64,000 nucleotides of DNA from NCBI GenBank assembly GCA_947044365.1, contig OX345636.1, forward strand, positions 45,571,037-45,635,036, in the 5' to 3' direction. This DNA comes from Petrosia ficiformis. Its lineage: Eukaryota > Porifera > Demospongiae > Haplosclerida > Petrosiidae. The position numbers and the translations under genes are program-made. Below are positions 62,301 to 64,000 of the stretch, piece by piece. Under the pieces are notes generated by a model. That model was not told the origin of the DNA. It ran no database searches and saw only the letters and a list, made by a program, of their open reading frames with translations. Within the stretch, counting starts at the first letter, position 1. Each line of letters starts with the position of its first letter.

Positions 62301-62919
62301 CAAGTTATGTACTGGAATACAAACAAACTAATGAACAGACATTTCGTAATGTTACATTTCTAATATCAGTAGTCTCTATAGGATTACCTACATTAGAACA
62401 TGATATTGAGTATGTGTTTCAAGTGTATGGTGTCTTCACTATTAATAATGTGAAATATGAGAGTGGGAGATCACCTTTAGTTACTGTAATGATCACAATG
62501 GATAGTTCATCAATTGATTCACAGACTTTATCTACTGGTCTAGTAGCAGGTGTATCAGTGTTAAGTATTACTGTTATTATATCAATTGTTGTTAATATTA
62601 TCTTGATAGTTATTACTGTAATACTCTTGATCAAGAAACCCAAGGAAAAAGAAAGGTTTTCTATAGACATTAGTAATTATAGTATGAATTATATTCTCTT
62701 GTTTTTAGATCCACAATTAAATCTTCTAGTGATATTTATGAAACAATAGAATATTCAAAGTTAGTCACAAGTTAATGAAATAAATATGTTATAACATGTA
62801 TACATTATAGGAAGGATATCGGAATGAAAGAGTGTCAGGCATATGGACATGTTGACATATCTCCACAACAACAAGAGGAACAACAAGATGACACTAAAGT
62901 TTATGAAGCTGTGTATTGA
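59366..62919 (+). CDS. FN3-repeat type I receptor with tyrosine-motif tail
   Basis: Exons: 59366-59462, 60164-60427, 60485-60775, 60836-61129, 61186-61479, 61533-61832, 61889-62173, 62223-62655, 62709-62759, 62811-62919. They join in matching phases into 806 codons including the stop (805 residues). Exon 1 gives a signal peptide (MNISSVLFIIVLVLCPLSG). Each of the next seven exons encodes one FN3-like module. Modules 3-5 share NGPITGYLLYY and RPYTNY...SAYND, and the second has extra cysteines. The eighth exon adds a membrane helix (VLSITVIISIVVNIILIVIT) followed by KKPKEKE. The tail carries IYETIEYS, AYGHVDI and VYEAVY, candidate SH2-binding sites. Introns are 45-80 bp except the first (701 bp). 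The role is probably cell adhesion or recognition with tyrosine-phosphorylation signalling; ligand unknown. Confidence 0.85.
59510..59556 (+). pseudogene. Truncated Ig-like exon in intron 1 of the FN3 receptor
   Basis: A match to the start of the exon at 54910 (HLWAEYLELVLPD) that ends at a stop codon after about 16 codons, after which homology is lost. It shows that the signal-peptide exon and the beginning of the next exon were duplicated together. Skipping it joins exon 1 to 60164 in frame. Confidence 0.7.
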
Positions 62920-64000
62920 ACAATTACATAAACTGTAATTGGATTAGATGTAGTATATAGTCAATATAGATATTATATGAGGATATAGTATATAGAGGAT
63001 AGAGTCAATAATAAAGTAATCTCAGTAGTTTGTGTTCCATTAATGTAAATGGTAACTTGTTTACCTTTCTGTCTATACAGCTGTATTTGATGTATGTGTT
63101 ACTAATGTACATATGTTTTGTTTCAGTTAATGTCAATTGTTGTTTATAATGATGCAGTAATAATCACTACATACACAATATAACTATTAAATGCAGTGGA
63201 ATGAGTACAGGGGGGTGCAACTGCATCCCCAATAGTTTTAATGTGGGAGTAGTGCATACACATTCAATACAAACTCCCTGTTTGATTATATATACAATAT
63301 TGTGTACATTATTCATTAAAAAGATTTTGCTCCCCCAAAGTAAATATTGTGCCTACTCCACATGGTATATAATTATATAGTGTAATATTATAAATCATTC
63401 ATGTATGTATACTATATAGTTATATATGCACAAGTGATATTATACTGTAAACATGTATCTCCAATGTGAAAGATTGATGATTACTTTATGAGGTAATTAG
63501 TGAATTATGAAAACATAGCTAATACCTATATGTATTGAGTTATATACTGAATAAAAACCGTAATATATAGTGAGTGACACATGATGGTTGCTGCTGTTCT
63601 CTAATTCATGAAGATGATAACATCATCCATTATAGTGAACATCATCACATATAATGGACAGGAATAATTTAGTTATTGGTACTGAGTAGTCTGGGGTATT
63701 GATATTACTCTACAGCTATAACAGTTACTAAATTAATCATGAAAACATATCATGTCAAACAGTATAGCTACTGGTAACTTAATTATAATTATTAGTTATG
63801 ATTAAAAGATCATGAGGGCTGAACTTGACCAGTAGTTAGTATATGTGTATACTAATGAAAAACACATTATAATATGTGGATTAGTATGTACATGTTAATG
63901 TTTAACTATAACTAAACACAAGACATTGTGACTTACTTACTTAACTTAAATTACAGGTCTATTGCAATAACTATAACTAACTAAAATGAAACATGACCAC
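62920..64000. other. 3' flank of FN3 receptor, no gene seen
   Basis: Contains 'caataataaagtaatctc' at about 63006, a possible polyadenylation region, and a probable MITE at 63193-63362. The rest to the window end is AT-rich with no supported exon. Confidence 0.5.
63193..63362. mobile_element. Possible short MITE
   Basis: 'gtggaatgagtacagggggg' at the left faces 'cccccaaag...tgcctactccac' at the right, an imperfect inverted repeat about 170 bp apart. The style resembles the CAGTGGCGTA-type elements. No clear target duplication was read. Confidence 0.4.

Overview
The window is eukaryotic. It is strongly AT-rich, with many short introns (about 45-80 bp, or 0.1-1.6 kb where repeats sit inside them), GT-AG splice sites, exons bounded by matched phases, and metazoan domains: a Frizzled-type seven-pass receptor, a caspase-like domain, and Ig and fibronectin type III (FN3) domains with a tyrosine-rich cytoplasmic tail. 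This mix, together with the dense short inverted-repeat elements, fits a demosponge such as Amphimedon. That assignment is inference; no rRNA or mitochondrial marker is present to settle it.

Positions 1-54.7 kb hold four tandem units of one ancestral block. Each unit carries a plus-strand gene of about eleven exons for a divergent Frizzled-like (class F) receptor: signal or anchor segment, reduced cysteine-rich domain, C...C-x3-C linker, seven membrane segments and a short tail. The copies lie at 1.5-9.2 kb (copy 1), 16.5-23.9 kb (copy 2), 31.7-38.7 kb (copy 3) and 45.9-53.6 kb (copy 4). Only copy 3 can be assembled into one uninterrupted frame (570 codons). Copy 1 has indels in exon 3 and lost the start of exon 11. 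Copy 2 has a 10-base deletion in exon 3. Copy 4 lost part of exon 6 and all of exon 7, and carries an LTR retrotransposon in its last exon.

Spacers between receptor copies hold a second recurring layer: minus-strand exons with CPxCGK zinc fingers, and a plus-strand caspase-like gene ending in coiled-coil repeats and a C-terminal membrane segment. It is best preserved at 28.3-29.5 kb, though with an in-frame stop. The first spacer also has a decayed, transposon-related minus-strand gene (11.8-13.1 kb). The third spacer lost these genes by deletion and instead holds a 1.2 kb minisatellite with an inverted end (40.4-41.6 kb) and a 3.4 kb DNA transposon with perfect 9-bp target duplications (42.3-45.7 kb).

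Positions 54.7-63 kb hold a different pair of surface receptors that begin with near-identical signal-peptide exons. The first (54.8-58.3 kb) is a decayed Ig/FN3 receptor with duplicated tyrosine-motif tail exons. The second (59.4-62.9 kb) is an apparently intact 805-residue type I receptor: signal peptide, seven FN3-like modules each on its own phase 1-1 exon, one membrane helix, and a tail with several tyrosine motifs. Three of its modules are near-identical, introns included.

The region reads as a fast-evolving surface-receptor cluster shaped by tandem duplication, conversion and transposon insertion. All exon models were made by eye from splice signals, frame and comparison among copies.
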